Shown: positions 1 to 9,382, numbered from the stretch's first letter. The stretch is DNA of 64,000 nt from Gaiellasilicea sp963745775 (GCA_963745775.1 CAVUYY010000012.1:1-64000), one strand, 5' to 3'. The notes: generated from the letters alone by a model not told the origin. Program-made: numbers and translations.

Positions 1-822
1 TCGAGGTGCTCGGCGGCGGGATCACGAACCACAACTTCAAGGTCGACGCTCGACGACGGGACGTACGTGCTGCGGATCGCCGGTCGCGACACGAACCTGC
101 TCGGGATCGACCGGCGCGCCGAGTACGAGGCATCGCTGGCGGCCGCCGCGGTCGGGGTGGGGCCGGAGGTGATCGAGCTCGTCGAGCCCGAGGGCTACCT
201 CGTGACCCGGTTCATCGAAGGGACGCGCATGCCGGCCGAGACGATGGGGTCTCCGGACGCGCTCGGGCGGGTCGCGCAGTCGCTTCGCGCCGTCCATACG
301 GGGCAACCCATCCCGTCCCGATTCGACGCGTTCCGCGTCGTCGAGGTCTATCGAGAGCGCGCGGTGGCGCACGGGATCCCTACCCCAGCGGCCTACGAGC
401 ACGCCAGCCAGATCGCAGACGAGATCAAACGCGCGCGAGGGCCCGTCGCCGAGCGCGCGTGTCACAACGATCTCCTGAACGCGAACCTCGTCGACGACGG
501 CAGCCGGATCCGGATCGTCGACTGGGAGTACGCGGGGATGGGCGACGTCTTCTTCGACCTCGCCAACTTCGCGAGCAACCACGAGCTCGAGGACGCGGCG
601 GTCGAGGAGCTGCTGGGCGCCTACTTCGGCGAGGTGCGAGCCGACGACGAGCGCAACCTCCGCCTGATGCGCTTCATGTCGGACTTCCGCGAGGCGATGT
701 GGGGTGTGCTCCAGCAGGCCGTGTCCGAGCTCGAGTTCGACTTCGCGGGGTACGCGCAGCGCCACTTCGAGCGGCTCGAGCGGACCGTCGAGGATCCCGC
801 TTTCCGCCGGGCGCTCGGGTAG
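1..822 (+). CDS. Choline/ethanolamine kinase-like phosphotransferase (5' cut by window, frameshifted)
   Basis: Small-molecule kinase of the choline kinase/LicA and aminoglycoside phosphotransferase fold, cytoplasmic. The N-terminal nucleotide-loop motif GGGITNHNFKV lies in the frame starting at base 3, while the rest (VLRIAGRDTNLLGID onward) is one base further on, so a single-base shift occurs between about 45 and 58. The catalytic loop CHNDLLNANLVDDG and the metal-binding IVDWEYAG follow in the usual order. The true start lies before the window. The stop TAG is directly followed by the ATG of the dimethylglycine dehydrogenase-like gene, so both are probably one operon. Choline and N-methylglycine chemistry are related, which supports a choline-type substrate, but the substrate is inferred from the family and not shown. 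Confidence 0.75.
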   Translation, partial: SRCSAAGSRTTTSRSTLDDGTYVLRIAGRDTNLLGIDRRAEYEASLAAAAVGVGPEVIELVEPEGYLVTRFIEGTRMPAETMGSPDALGRVAQSLRAVHTGQPIPSRFDAFRVVEVYRERAVAHGIPTPAAYEHASQIADEIKRARGPVAERACHNDLLNANLVDDGSRIRIVDWEYAGMGDVFFDLANFASNHELEDAAVEELLGAYFGEVRADDERNLRLMRFMSDFREAMWGVLQQAVSELEFDFAGYAQRHFERLERTVEDPAFRRALG

Positions 823-3230
823 ATGAAGACGCGCGCACGGGCGGTCGTAATTGGTGGCGGGGTCGGCGGCTGCTCGATCCTCTACTGGCTCGACGCGGCT
901 CGGCTGGGACGACGTCGTTCTCGTCGAGCGCGCGGATCTCACCTCGGGCTCGACGTTCCACTCCGCGGGGCTCGTCGGGCAGCTTCGCAGCTCGCTCTCG
1001 CTGACCTCGATGATGATGAGCTCCGTCGCGCTCTATCGCGAGCTGGCGACCGAGGTCGGGCTCGAGACCGGCTGGCGCGAGGTCGGCTCGCTGCGGCTCG
1101 CATCGTCGCCGGAGAGGATGGAGGAGATCGCTCGCCAGTCCGGCTGGGCGAAGACGTTCGGGCTGCCGCTCGAGCTGATCTCCGCGGCAGAGGCGCAGGA
1201 GCTCTTCCCGCCGATGTCGATCGAGGGCGTCCTCGGCGCCGCCTATCTCCCGACCGACGGCTACATCGACCCCTCGCAGCTCACCCTCGCGCTCGCCGAA
1301 GGCGCCCGACGGCGGGGTGGGGAAGTGCAGACCCATACCCGCCTCCAGTCGATCACCGTCCGGAACGGCCGGGTTGCGGGCGTCGTCACCGACAAGGGCG
1401 ACATCGAGACGGAGATCGTCGTCAATGCTGGCGGGATGTTCGCGCAGGAGCTCGGCGCGCTTGCCGGCGTGAACGTCCCGATCGTGCCGATGGCGCACGA
1501 GTACCTGATCACGCGGCCGAGCGGGCTCTCGCACGACCTGCCGACGATGCGCGATCCCTCGCTGCTCGTCTACTTCCGACCGGAGTCGGGCGGCCTGATC
1601 ATGGGCGGCTACGAGCGCGACCCTCTGCCGTGGTCGCTCGACGGGATCCCGGCCGATTTCAACGGCAAGCTGCTGGACGAGGACTGGCAGCGCTTCGAGC
1701 CGCTGCTCGAGAACGCGATCCGGAGGGTGCCGTCGCTCGAGGAGCTGGAGGTCGTGAAGCTGATCAACGGGCCCGAGGCGTTCACTCCGGACGGCGAGTT
1801 CATCCTCGGCCCGAGCGACGTCCGTGGTTTCTGGGTCGCGGCGGGCTTCTGCGCGCACGGGCTCGCGGGCGCCGGCGGGATGGGGAAGCTCGTCGCCGAG
1901 TGGATCGTCGAGGGAACGCCGAGCCTCGACGTCTGGCAAATGGACTCGCGCCGCTTCGGCAGCTGCGTACAGGAGCCGCGAGTACACGCTGGCCCGGACG
2001 AAGGAGATCTACTCGACCTACTACGACGTCAAGTACCCCGGACACGAGCGACGCGCGGGGCGGCCGCTTCGGGTTTCTCCGGCGTATGGCCGGCTGCAGG
2101 AGCTCGGAGCCGCGTTCGGCGAGAAATCGGGCTGGGAGCGCGCGAACTGGTTCGAGTCGAATGCGCCCGTGGGTAACGAGAGCCTGCGCCCGCGCGGCTG
2201 GGCCGGGAGACACTGGTCGCCGGCGATCGGCACCGAGCACCGCGCCTGCCGCGAGGCGGCGGCTCTCTTCGACGAGACCTCGTTCGCCAAGCTCGAGGTT
2301 TCCGGCGAGGGCGCGGCGGCGCTGCTCGAGCGCCTCTGCGCCAACCGCGTCGTCCGGGACGTCGGCGCGATCACGTACACGCAGATGCTGAACGCACGCG
2401 GCGGAATCGAGTGCGACTTCACGGTCACCCGACTCGGCGAGGATCGCTTCCGAATCGTCACGGGAACGGCCTTCGGTCGCCACGACCTCGCCTGGATCCG
2501 CCAGCACGCGCCTGACGACGGCAGCGTGCGACTCGACGACGTCACCTCGGCCTACGCCTGCCTCGGCCTGTGGGGACCGGCGGCACGGGCGATCCTGGCG
2601 CCGCTCACGACGGGCAACGCGCTCGACTTCCCGTACCTGCGCGCCGGAGAGCTGGCGGTCGGTCGGGTGCCGTGCCTCGCGCTCCGCGTCACATACGTCG
2701 GCGAGCTCGGTTGGGAGCTCTACTGTCCCGTCGAGCTCGGGCTGGTGCTCTGGGACACGATCTGGGAAGCGGGTCGCGAGCACGGGCTCGTCGCGGGCGG
2801 CTACCGCGCGATCGACTCGCTGCGGCTGGAAAAGGGCTACCGCGTCTGGGGTTCGGACATCACCCCCGTGGACACGCCCTACGAGGCGGGTCTCGGCTTC
2901 GCGGTCAAGCTCGACAGGGACTTCCTCGGCCGGGACGCCCTCGAGGCGGCGACCGAGCCGGAGCGCCGCCTCTGCTGCCTCACGCTCGCCGATTCTCGAG
3001 CCGTCGCGCTGGGCTCGGAGCCGGTCCGAGTCGAGGGCGCGCTCGTGGGCCGGGTGACGAGCGGCGGCTATGGCTACACCGTCGAGCGCTCGATCGCGTA
3101 CGCCTACCTGCCGGCGAGCTGGAGCGCTCCAGGGACAGAGGTCGAGGTGGAGGTCTTCGGCGACTGGGTTGCCGCCGAGGTCGCTGTCGAGCCGCTCTAC
3201 GACCCGGGCGGCGAACGGTTGGGCCGCTAG
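823..3230 (+). CDS. FAD-dependent dimethylglycine/sarcosine dehydrogenase with GcvT domain (two frameshifts)
   Basis: Two-domain oxidative demethylase. An N-terminal DAO-type FAD domain starts with VVIGGGVGG and contains SGSTFHSAGLVGQLR, the region where this family binds FAD covalently or closely. A C-terminal aminomethyltransferase (GcvT) domain begins near IGTEHRACREAAALFDETSF and ends near base 3230. The enzyme would oxidise N-methyl groups of dimethylglycine or sarcosine and pass one-carbon units to tetrahydrofolate. The reading frame shifts by one base near 893 and again near 1975 (MDSRRFGS then YRSREYTLARTKEIYS). Conserved sequence on both sides argues for indel errors in an intact gene of about 801 residues. 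It abuts the preceding kinase and overlaps the convergent response regulator by four bases. Exact substrate is uncertain. Confidence 0.85.
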
Positions 3231-3598
3231 GACGGCGAGGCAAGTGCGGCGGCGACCGCCGTCGTCAGCTCCAAGTGCGTGTACGGCTTGTGCACGACGG
3301 AGCAGGCGTCGAGCTCGAGCGCCTCGGCGGTTCGCTCGGGGTCCGCGGAGCCGCCGGTCGTCAGGACCACTGGCACCGACAGTTGCCGCTTCCGCAGCTC
3401 GGTCAGCAGGTCGATGCCGGAGAGACCGGGCATCACGACGTCGCTGACGACGAGGTCGATCGACTCTGCGGAGATCACCTCGAGCGCCTGGGCCGCAGAG
3501 GCGACGGAGCGAACGGCATAGCCGGCTCGCTCGAGCACCCGCGCGGCCAGCTCGCGCACCTGTTCCTCGTCGTCGACGACCAGCACCCGGATCGTCAT
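3227..3598 (-). CDS. Single-domain response regulator receiver protein
   Basis: A 123-residue stand-alone receiver domain. The acidic pair VVDDEE (residues 7-12), the phospho-acceptor D53 in LVVSDVVMPG, the switch threonines in VVLTTGGS and the lysine in VVHKPYTH are all present. There is no output domain, so it probably acts as a phosphate relay or by protein contact. Its ATG overlaps the stop of the kinase-like gene upstream as ATGA, indicating translational coupling and that the two proteins work together. Its 3' end overlaps the convergent dehydrogenase gene. Confidence 0.88.
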   Translation of the reverse strand: MTIRVLVVDDEEQVRELAARVLERAGYAVRSVASAAQALEVISAESIDLVVSDVVMPGLSGIDLLTELRKRQLSVPVVLTTGGSADPERTAEALELDACSVVHKPYTHLELTTAVAAALASPS

Positions 3599-4137
3599 TC
3601 CGTCACAGCCACCGCATCCAGCCTGAGCGTGCCTCCGCCTTCGACGGCTGCGATCGCCGCGCCGTCCCGCTCGGTGACGACGAGCTCGATCGTCTCGCCG
3701 CGCTCTGCGATCGCGAGCCGGTCGAGGACGAGCTCGACGAGCGAGCGAAGAATGCTCCCGGGTTGGGCCAGCACCTGCGGCTGCGCCGCGGCGCGAACGG
3801 ACAGCTCGACGTCCCGGGTGGAGCTCACGCGGCGGAGGAGCGCGACAGCAGCGGACGCGGATTCGGCCAAGCCGACCTGGCCAACCGGGGCGTCTTGGGC
3901 GCGGATGTAGGCCTGCAGGGCTCGGACGATCTCCGAGATCTCGAGCCCCGTCTGCTGGATCGTCTCCAGCCGCTCGTGGAGCTTCGTGCCCGGCTCTGCT
4001 TCGGCCGCAGCGAGCTCGGCGTTCCCGAGCAGAGCGAGAATGGGGTTCGCGAGCTCGTGGAGCGCTCCGCGCATGAGGCGTCCGAGCGTGGCCAGCTGAG
4101 CTGCCTCGGGTGCCGGCTTCACCCCGTCGGTTGCCAC
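3595..4137 (-). CDS. Histidine kinase-like dimerisation/phosphotransfer protein lacking a clear ATPase domain
   Basis: 180 residues. A HisKA-like helix carries the phospho-histidine in GALHELANPILALLGNAEL (H27), the classical H-box, followed by a second helix (QQTGLEISEIVRALQAYI). The C-terminal part has the length for only a reduced HATPase domain, and I see no convincing N, G1 or G2 boxes. No sensor or membrane segment is visible. It may be a degenerate kinase or a histidine phosphotransferase that receives phosphate from another kinase. It is co-translated with the receiver protein downstream (ATGA overlap). Start is GTG, with GATCAT six bases before it as a possible -10. Confidence 0.7.
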   Translation of the reverse strand: MATDGVKPAPEAAQLATLGRLMRGALHELANPILALLGNAELAAAEAEPGTKLHERLETIQQTGLEISEIVRALQAYIRAQDAPVGQVGLAESASAAVALLRRVSSTRDVELSVRAAAQPQVLAQPGSILRSLVELVLDRLAIAERGETIELVVTERDGAAIAAVEGGGTLRLDAVAVTE

Positions 4138-4315
4138 CGCTCTATGATCCCTGCGCAGGGGTTCGCGCAGCTTCGACGGGGTGGAAGGACCGCAAATCCG
4201 TTCGCACCAGACTCAATGCCCTCCTCGACTCGCGGATCGTACGACAGTCCCAGGAGTGACGGAGCCTGAGCGGTCGTCGCGCCGACGAGCTCTGTGACCA
4301 GTCGCTACGTCGATC

Positions 4316-4948
4316 TTGACCGAAGCACGCCCGATCACCTGCCTCGTCGCCGACGACCATCCCGCCGTCGTCGAGGCTGTCGCGGACGTTCTGGCCGAGC
4401 ACGGGATCGAGATCGCGGGCCGCGCGCGTGACGGGCGCGAGGCGGTGACGAAGCTGGAACAGACCCGCCCGCAGGTTGCTCTGCTCGATCTCAGGATGCC
4501 GGGGCTGTCCGGGATCGAGATCGCGCGCCAGATCGCGCGCACCGCCCCGGAGACGTCGGTCATCCTCTACACGGCCTTCGGCGACCGCGCTCTGCTCACC
4601 GAGGCGCTCGATGCCGGGGCACGCGGCTTCGTGCTGAAGGAGGCGCCTCTTGCGGAGGTCGTTCGCGCGGTCGAGCTGGTCGCGGCCGGACGCACGTACG
4701 TCGATCCGGTGCTCGCCGGGGTGCTCTCGAGCTCGGCCGCAACCGAGAAGATGGCCAAGCTGACGCAGCGCGAGCGCGACGTGCTCCGGCTGCTCGCGGA
4801 CGGGAACTCGAACGAGGAGATCGGCAAGGAGCTCTTCATCTCCGCCGAGACGGTGCGGACTCATGTGCGCAAGGCGATGGCGAAGCTCGACGCCGACACG
4901 CGCACGGAGGCGGTCGCGACCGCCTTGCGGCAATCGTTGATCGCGTAA
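4316..4948 (+). CDS. NarL/FixJ-type response regulator with LuxR helix-turn-helix
   Basis: DNA-binding response regulator of 210 residues. An N-terminal receiver has VADDHP (acidic residues D13 and D14), phospho-acceptor D58 in LLDLRMPGLSG and the lysine in GFVLKEAPL. The C-terminal LuxR domain reads LTQRERDVLRLLADGNSNEE followed by AETVRTHVRKAMAKL, the canonical recognition helix region. Translation starts at TTG 4316, since no ATG or GTG fits the beginning of the receiver. It is divergent from the small kinase/receiver pair across about 180 bases, so a common regulatory circuit is plausible but not shown. It is followed at seven bases by the convergent NrtR-like gene. Confidence 0.9.
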   Translation: MTEARPITCLVADDHPAVVEAVADVLAEHGIEIAGRARDGREAVTKLEQTRPQVALLDLRMPGLSGIEIARQIARTAPETSVILYTAFGDRALLTEALDAGARGFVLKEAPLAEVVRAVELVAAGRTYVDPVLAGVLSSSAATEKMAKLTQRERDVLRLLADGNSNEEIGKELFISAETVRTHVRKAMAKLDADTRTEAVATALRQSLIA

Positions 4949-4954
4949 ACCCTC

Positions 4955-5653
4955 CTACGCCGGAGGCCGGAGGGCCGCGAACGGATCCGTGATCTCGAGC
5001 TCCGTCGAGCCGAATCGATAGAGCTCGGCCGGCCGGCCGCCGACGCGCCCGGGATCGCGCCGCTCCCCGGTCGGCTCGAGCACCTCGCGCCGCAGCAGCA
5101 CCCGCTTCAGGTTCGTCGCCGAGACCTCGTAGCCGAGTGCGGCGACATAGAGGTCTCGGAGCTCCGGAAGGGTGAACGTCGGCGGGGCGAGCGCGAAGCC
5201 GACGTTCGTGTACGAGAGCTTCGCGCGCAGGCGCTCGCGTGCTGCGAGCACGAGCTCCTCGTGGTCGAAGGCGAGCTGGGGAAGCCCGTCGACGGGATGC
5301 CAGGCGGTGTCGCCCGGAAGCTCGGGATCGATTCCCGCCGGCACGAGCCCGATGTAGGCGGTGGCGAGCTCCCAGCGGCTCGGGTTCCGCGAGGGGGCGC
5401 TCCACGTGCCGAGCTGCTCGGCGTGGGCGAGCTCGCGGACGTCGACCTTCATCGCGAGGTGGCGGCGGATCGACTCGTCGAGCGTCTCGCCGGTCGCGAG
5501 CGTGCCTCCCGGGAGCGCCCAGGCCGTCGCGAACGGATCGCGAGCTCGTTGCCAGAGCAGGGTCTGGAGCGTCTGCGCGCGAACCTGGAGCACGACGGCG
5601 AGGACGACCTGGACAGGTGCTGTGGTAGACTCGCCGAGAGGTTTCCGCCTCAC
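4955..5653 (-). CDS. NrtR-like transcriptional regulator: degenerate Nudix domain plus winged helix
   Basis: 232 residues in two parts. Residues about 12-145 form a Nudix fold, but the Nudix box reads GGTLATGETLDESIRRHLAM. The position normally occupied by REUxEE is RHLAMK, so both catalytic glutamates are missing and hydrolysis is unlikely. Residues about 160-225 (FTLPELRDLYVAALG, LEPTGERRD, GRPAELYRF) match the winged helix of the NrtR family, regulators that sense ADP-ribose-like ligands and control NAD or sugar metabolism. Start is GTG 5653, inside an inverted repeat that could be its own operator. It is divergent from the BMP lipoprotein gene. A nadR-like gene elsewhere in the window (25613-26581) is a possible but unproven target. 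Confidence 0.82.
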   Translation of the reverse strand: MRRKPLGESTTAPVQVVLAVVLQVRAQTLQTLLWQRARDPFATAWALPGGTLATGETLDESIRRHLAMKVDVRELAHAEQLGTWSAPSRNPSRWELATAYIGLVPAGIDPELPGDTAWHPVDGLPQLAFDHEELVLAARERLRAKLSYTNVGFALAPPTFTLPELRDLYVAALGYEVSATNLKRVLLRREVLEPTGERRDPGRVGGRPAELYRFGSTELEITDPFAALRPPA

Positions 5654-5659
5654 AGTCTA
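5626..5659. promoter_or_regulatory. Candidate operator: inverted repeat TAGACT-N22-AGTCTA
   Basis: Perfect six-base arms at 5626-5631 and 5654-5659 flank the GTG start of the NrtR-like gene. The left arm, preceded by TGG, also resembles an extended -10 element for the BMP lipoprotein gene starting at 5685. Arm centres are 28 bases apart. A second small repeat, CTAA-N4-TTAG, lies at 5657-5668. Autoregulation is inferred from position only. Confidence 0.35.
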
Positions 5660-5684
5660 AAACCTTAGCGAAAGGTCGCTGCCG

Positions 5685-6720
5685 ATGTTGCGTCTCTGGT
5701 CTCAGATCCTCCTGCTCGCGCTGGCGAGCCTCCTCGTGGCCGGCCTGCGGTGGTGGCGGCGACGAGAACGGCGAAGGCGTCGATCCTGCGCCGGCGCTGA
5801 GGGTCGGCCTGAACGTCGACAAGGGCCAGCTCGACGACAACGGCTTCAACGAGCTGGCCTTCAAGGGGCTCGAGCGTGCGCAGGCGGAGCTCTCGGTCGA
5901 GGGCCGCGTGATCGAGTCGGCCTCCGCGGCGGACTACATCCCGAACATGAGCTCCCTCGCGCGGCAGGGCTACGACCTCGTGATCGGCGTCGGCTTCGCG
6001 CAGGGCGACGCAATCGGCAAGGTCGCGCAGCGCTTTCCCGACACCAAGTTCGCGATCATCGACGTCAGTCAGGCATTCGTGCCCGGGAAGCCTGCGAACG
6101 TGCAGGGGCTCCTCTTCCGCGAGGAGGAGGTCGGCTACCTCGTCGGCTATCTGGCGGCGCTGCAGGAGAAGCGGCGCGACGGGGCAGACGTCATCAGCGC
6201 GGTCGGCGGGATGAAGGAGCCGCCGGTCGACCGTTTCATCGCAGGGTATTTCGCCGGTGCGAAGGAGGCGGCTCCGGCGATCAAGACCGTCGTCGACTAC
6301 TCGCAGGATTGGGAGGACCAGGCCAAGTGCAAGGAGCTCGCGCTGAACCAGATCGCCGGCGGCTCCGGTGTCGTCTTCCAGGTCGCCGGCGGTTGCGGCC
6401 TCGGTGCGCTGAACGCCGCCGGCGAGCGGAAGCGGTGGGGAATCGGCGTCGACGCCGACCAGTCCTCGCTCGGCAAGCACATCCTCACGAGCGCGAAGAA
6501 GGGCGTCGACTCGGCCGTCTTCCTGACGATCAAGTCGATTCAGGACGGGGTCTGGCAGGGCGGCAGGAACGCCTGGTTCGGTCTAAAGGAGAGAGGCGTT
6601 GGCCTCGGCAAGGTGAGCGCCGAGGTGCCGCAGTCCGACCTCGACGCGGTCGCGGAGATCGGCAAGCAGATCGCGTCCGGCGAGATCACCGGGATCCCGA
6701 CGGAGGTCGCCAGGAGCTAG
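5685..6720 (+). CDS. BMP-family ABC transporter substrate-binding lipoprotein (one frameshift)
   Basis: Extracytoplasmic binding protein of the basic membrane protein/PnrA family, which usually binds nucleosides or related purines for an ABC importer. The signal peptide MLRLWSQILLLALASLLVAG runs directly into C-GGGG after removal of one extra C near 5745, giving the lipobox LVAGC. Mature-domain motifs include VDKGQLDDNGFNELAFKGL, YDLVIGVGFAQGDAI and KKGVDSAVFLTIKSI. Intact length is about 344 residues, normal for the family. A GAAAGGT ribosome site precedes ATG 5685. No ATPase or permease gene is adjacent, so the rest of the transporter lies elsewhere. The ligand is unknown. Confidence 0.85.
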
Positions 6721-6842
6721 TTCTCGCCGAGCGCGACCGCGTCGTCTGGCAACGCCCCGGGCGGGCCGAGAAGCCCTGCCACCGTCCGCCGCATCTGCTG
6801 ACAATCGCCCCCTCTAAACACTGAGTCGAAAGAAGGGGAACG

Positions 6843-7694
6843 ATGCGTCGTAACGCGATTGTCCTGAATGTGTTTCTCGCCGGTGCGCTCGCGATCGTCG
6901 CGGTCGGGCTCGCGGCGCAGTCGGGAGGTGGTGGCGGAGGCGGCGCGGATCTGAGCTCGCTCTATCCCGATCTTCGAACCGTCGTCCCGCAGCACCTGAA
7001 CCTCGTCAACGAGCAGAAGCGCGACCTGCTCCGGTTCTCGAACGGGATCGCGAACGCCTCCGGCGGCCCGTGGGGGATGCGACCCGACCCGCCCCTCGAG
7101 GAGGCGACCGACTTCACGACCGCGATCCAGGAGATCCGTTCGAACGACGCCTTCTATCGCTGCGGCGAGCAGCCGAAGCAGGTGACGGCCTGCCACGAGG
7201 TCGTTCAGGAGTACCCGACGAGCCGCTTCGAGTTCCATCCCGCTCACAATCACTGGCACATGGGCGACGTTGCGCTGTTCGAGGTCCGCAAGGGCAGCCC
7301 GACAGGGCCTGTCGTCGGCGGCAACTCGCTCAAGACGACGTTCTGCCTGATCGACGTCTACCGGCTCGAGGGCAACGCACCGACCTCCGAGCGCCTCTTC
7401 TGGGACTGCTACAAGGGTCATCAGGGGATCTCGGCCGGCTGGGTCGACCAGTATCACCAGGCGACGTCCGGCCAGGAGGTCGACCTCACCACCGTTCCGA
7501 ACGGGATGGACTACTTCCTGGTCTCGACCGTCAACGCCGAGCGGGTCTTCCTGGAGCAGGACTACACGAACAACACGGCCTGGGTCCGGTTCACGCTCTC
7601 GCAGGGCTCGAATGGCAACCGCAAGGTCACGGTCACCGGCAACTCGCCCTGTGACACGCCGGGGCTGTGCGGTGCGAACGCCGCGAATAGGTAG
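6843..7694 (+). CDS. Secreted lysyl oxidase homologue (copper/quinone amine oxidase)
   Basis: 283 residues with an N-terminal hydrophobic segment (residues 6-25) and a seven-glycine linker, so exported or membrane-tethered. The catalytic domain aligns with animal lysyl oxidase: HNHWH (H135, H137, H139) corresponds to the copper site HQHYH. KTTFCLID (K164, C168) corresponds to KASFCLED, whose Lys forms the lysyl tyrosylquinone. GISAGWVDQY (Y204) corresponds to the cofactor Tyr, and FLEQDYTNN to PESDYTNN. All key residues are present, so oxidative deamination of primary amines, perhaps lysines of cell-surface proteins, is likely. An AAGGGG ribosome site precedes ATG 6843, and a strong hairpin follows the stop. 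It appears monocistronic. Confidence 0.87.
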   Translation: MRRNAIVLNVFLAGALAIVAVGLAAQSGGGGGGGADLSSLYPDLRTVVPQHLNLVNEQKRDLLRFSNGIANASGGPWGMRPDPPLEEATDFTTAIQEIRSNDAFYRCGEQPKQVTACHEVVQEYPTSRFEFHPAHNHWHMGDVALFEVRKGSPTGPVVGGNSLKTTFCLIDVYRLEGNAPTSERLFWDCYKGHQGISAGWVDQYHQATSGQEVDLTTVPNGMDYFLVSTVNAERVFLEQDYTNNTAWVRFTLSQGSNGNRKVTVTGNSPCDTPGLCGANAANR

Positions 7695-7708
7695 TCGCAC
7701 CATACGAT

Positions 7709-7737
7709 CGTGGAGCCCGGTGCTGCCGGGCTCCACG
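7709..7737 (+). terminator. Hairpin terminator after the lysyl oxidase gene
   Basis: Perfect 12-base-pair stem (left arm 7709-7720, right arm 7726-7737) with the loop TGCTG. It lacks a U-tract, as is common in high-GC actinobacteria. It lies 15 bases after the stop codon. Confidence 0.7.
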
Positions 7738-7867
7738 GCGGAGAGGAGCGAACGAGCCTGAGCGTGGCGGTCACGAAGCACCAGAACGACGTCGGCGGCG
7801 AATGGCTCGAGCGGGTCGATCCCGCAGTCGCAGCAGGAGCCGTTCGAGTCGAGGAGGATCCAGTCAC

Positions 7868-9304
7868 ATGACGACCGTCGATCTCCAGCAGGCAGCGCGC
7901 GACCATCTCTGGCTGCACTTCACCCGCATGGGCGGCTACGAGCAGGCGGACGTGCCGATCATCGTCCGCGGCGACGGCTGCTACCTCGAGGACTCGAAGG
8001 GCAACCGCTACCTGGACGCGCTCGCCGGTCTCTTCTCCGTCAACCTCGGCTACAGCTTCGGCGAGGAGATCGGCCAGGCCGCCCTCGAGCAGATGCGCGA
8101 GCTGCCCTTCTACACGAACTGGTCGTACTCGCACCCGCGCGCGATCGAGCTCGCCGCCGAGCTCGCCTCCCTGGCGCCCGGCGATCTCAACCGCGTCTTC
8201 TTCGTCTCCGGCGGCTCGGAGGCGGTCGAGTCGGCGTGGAAGCTCGCGCGGCAGTACTACCTCGCGCGCGGCGGCAAGCGGGTCCCGGCCGACGACACGC
8301 GGCGCGACGAGCGCGTCGGCACGCCGCCGCCCCGCAGGTACAAGGCGATCGCGCGCCAGGTCGCCTACCACGGGACGACCATGGGCGCGCTCTCGATCAA
8401 CGGGATTCCGGCGCTCAAGGAGACCTTCGAGCCGCTCGTGCCCGAGGTGCGTCACGTCCGGAACACGAACCGCTATCACCGGCCGCCGGAGGAGACCGAC
8501 GAGGAGTTCACGGCCTTCCTGCTCGAGGACCTCGAGAACACGATCCTCGCGATGGGGCCCGAGACGGTCTGCCTCGTCCACATGGAGCCAGTCCAGAACG
8601 CGGGCGGCGCCTTCGTCGCACCCGCCGGCTACTGGCGCGGCGTGCGCGAGCTCTGCGACCGCTACGACATCCTGCTCTCCGCCGACGAGGTGATCACCGG
8701 CTTCGGCCGCGTCGGCCACTGGTTCGCGTCCGAGCGGTACGACATCCGGCCCGATCTGATCTGCTGCGCGAAGGGTCTCTCGTCCTCCTATGCGGCGATC
8801 GGAGCGGTGCTCGCGACCGACAGGGTGATGGAGCCGTTCCTCGACGAGAGGGCGATGTTCTCGCACGGGATCACGTTCGGCGGCCATCCGGTCATGTCCG
8901 CGATCGCCCTCAAGAACATCGAGATCATGAAGCGCGAGGGGATCATGGAGCACGTGCTCGGGAACGAGGATGCGTTCCGGGCGACGCTCGAGACACTGCT
9001 CGAGCTGCCGATCGTCGGCGACGTGCGCGGCGCGGGCTACTTCTACGCGCTCGAGCTCGTGAAGGACAAGGAGACGCGAGCGGGCTTCTCCCCGGAGGAG
9101 TCCGAGACGCTCATCCGCGGCTTCCTCTCGGGCGAGCTCTTCCGCCGCGGCTTGATCTGCCGTGCCGACGACCGCGGCGACTCGGTGATCCAGATCTCGC
9201 CGCCGCTCGTCGCCGGCCCGGCCGAGTTCGACGAGCTGACGGGGATCCTCGGCGACGTGCTCGCCGAGGCGGGAAAGCGCGTCGGTCTGGGGAACGCCGA
9301 GTAA
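7868..9304 (+). CDS. Class III PLP-dependent aminotransferase
   Basis: 478 residues of the fold-type I omega-aminotransferase family (beta-alanine, putrescine, taurine or 4-aminobutyrate with pyruvate or 2-oxoglutarate). Visible motifs are FFVSGGSEAVESAWKLAR (phosphate-binding turn), VAYHGTTMGALSINGI, LLSADEVITGFGR (PLP-ring aspartate) and the Schiff-base lysine in ICCAKGLSSSYAAIGAV, followed by FSHGITFGGHPV. ATG 7868 was chosen because GAGGAGG lies just upstream. The open frame extends 66 bases further back with Arg/Ser-rich sequence of no family resemblance. The insertion around 8280-8335 (GGKRVPADDTRRDE) is somewhat longer than usual. The substrate cannot be read from the sequence. It is a single gene ahead of the ABC exporter. 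Confidence 0.9.
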   Translation: MTTVDLQQAARDHLWLHFTRMGGYEQADVPIIVRGDGCYLEDSKGNRYLDALAGLFSVNLGYSFGEEIGQAALEQMRELPFYTNWSYSHPRAIELAAELASLAPGDLNRVFFVSGGSEAVESAWKLARQYYLARGGKRVPADDTRRDERVGTPPPRRYKAIARQVAYHGTTMGALSINGIPALKETFEPLVPEVRHVRNTNRYHRPPEETDEEFTAFLLEDLENTILAMGPETVCLVHMEPVQNAGGAFVAPAGYWRGVRELCDRYDILLSADEVITGFGRVGHWFASERYDIRPDLICCAKGLSSSYAAIGAVLATDRVMEPFLDERAMFSHGITFGGHPVMSAIALKNIEIMKREGIMEHVLGNEDAFRATLETLLELPIVGDVRGAGYFYALELVKDKETRAGFSPEESETLIRGFLSGELFRRGLICRADDRGDSVIQISPPLVAGPAEFDELTGILGDVLAEAGKRVGLGNAE

Positions 9305-9376
9305 CGGACTGGTGCTCGAGCGGTCCGGCCACGGTGCGGGTAGCCGCACTGCCAACAGCGACGCGGGTCGGCAGGC

Positions 9377-9382
9377 TAGGGT
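9377..9382 (+). promoter_or_regulatory. -10-like element TAGGGT for the ABC exporter operon
   Basis: TAGGGT lies 25 bases before the TTG start at 9408 and is followed by a purine-rich ribosome site (GAGGGGAGG, 9393-9401). Unlike several other promoters in this window it leaves room for a normal leader. Confidence 0.35.

Noticed and set aside
7802..7867. N-terminal extension of the class III aminotransferase
   Set aside because: The extra residues are an Arg/Ser run without similarity, and a good ribosome site stands just before ATG 7868.
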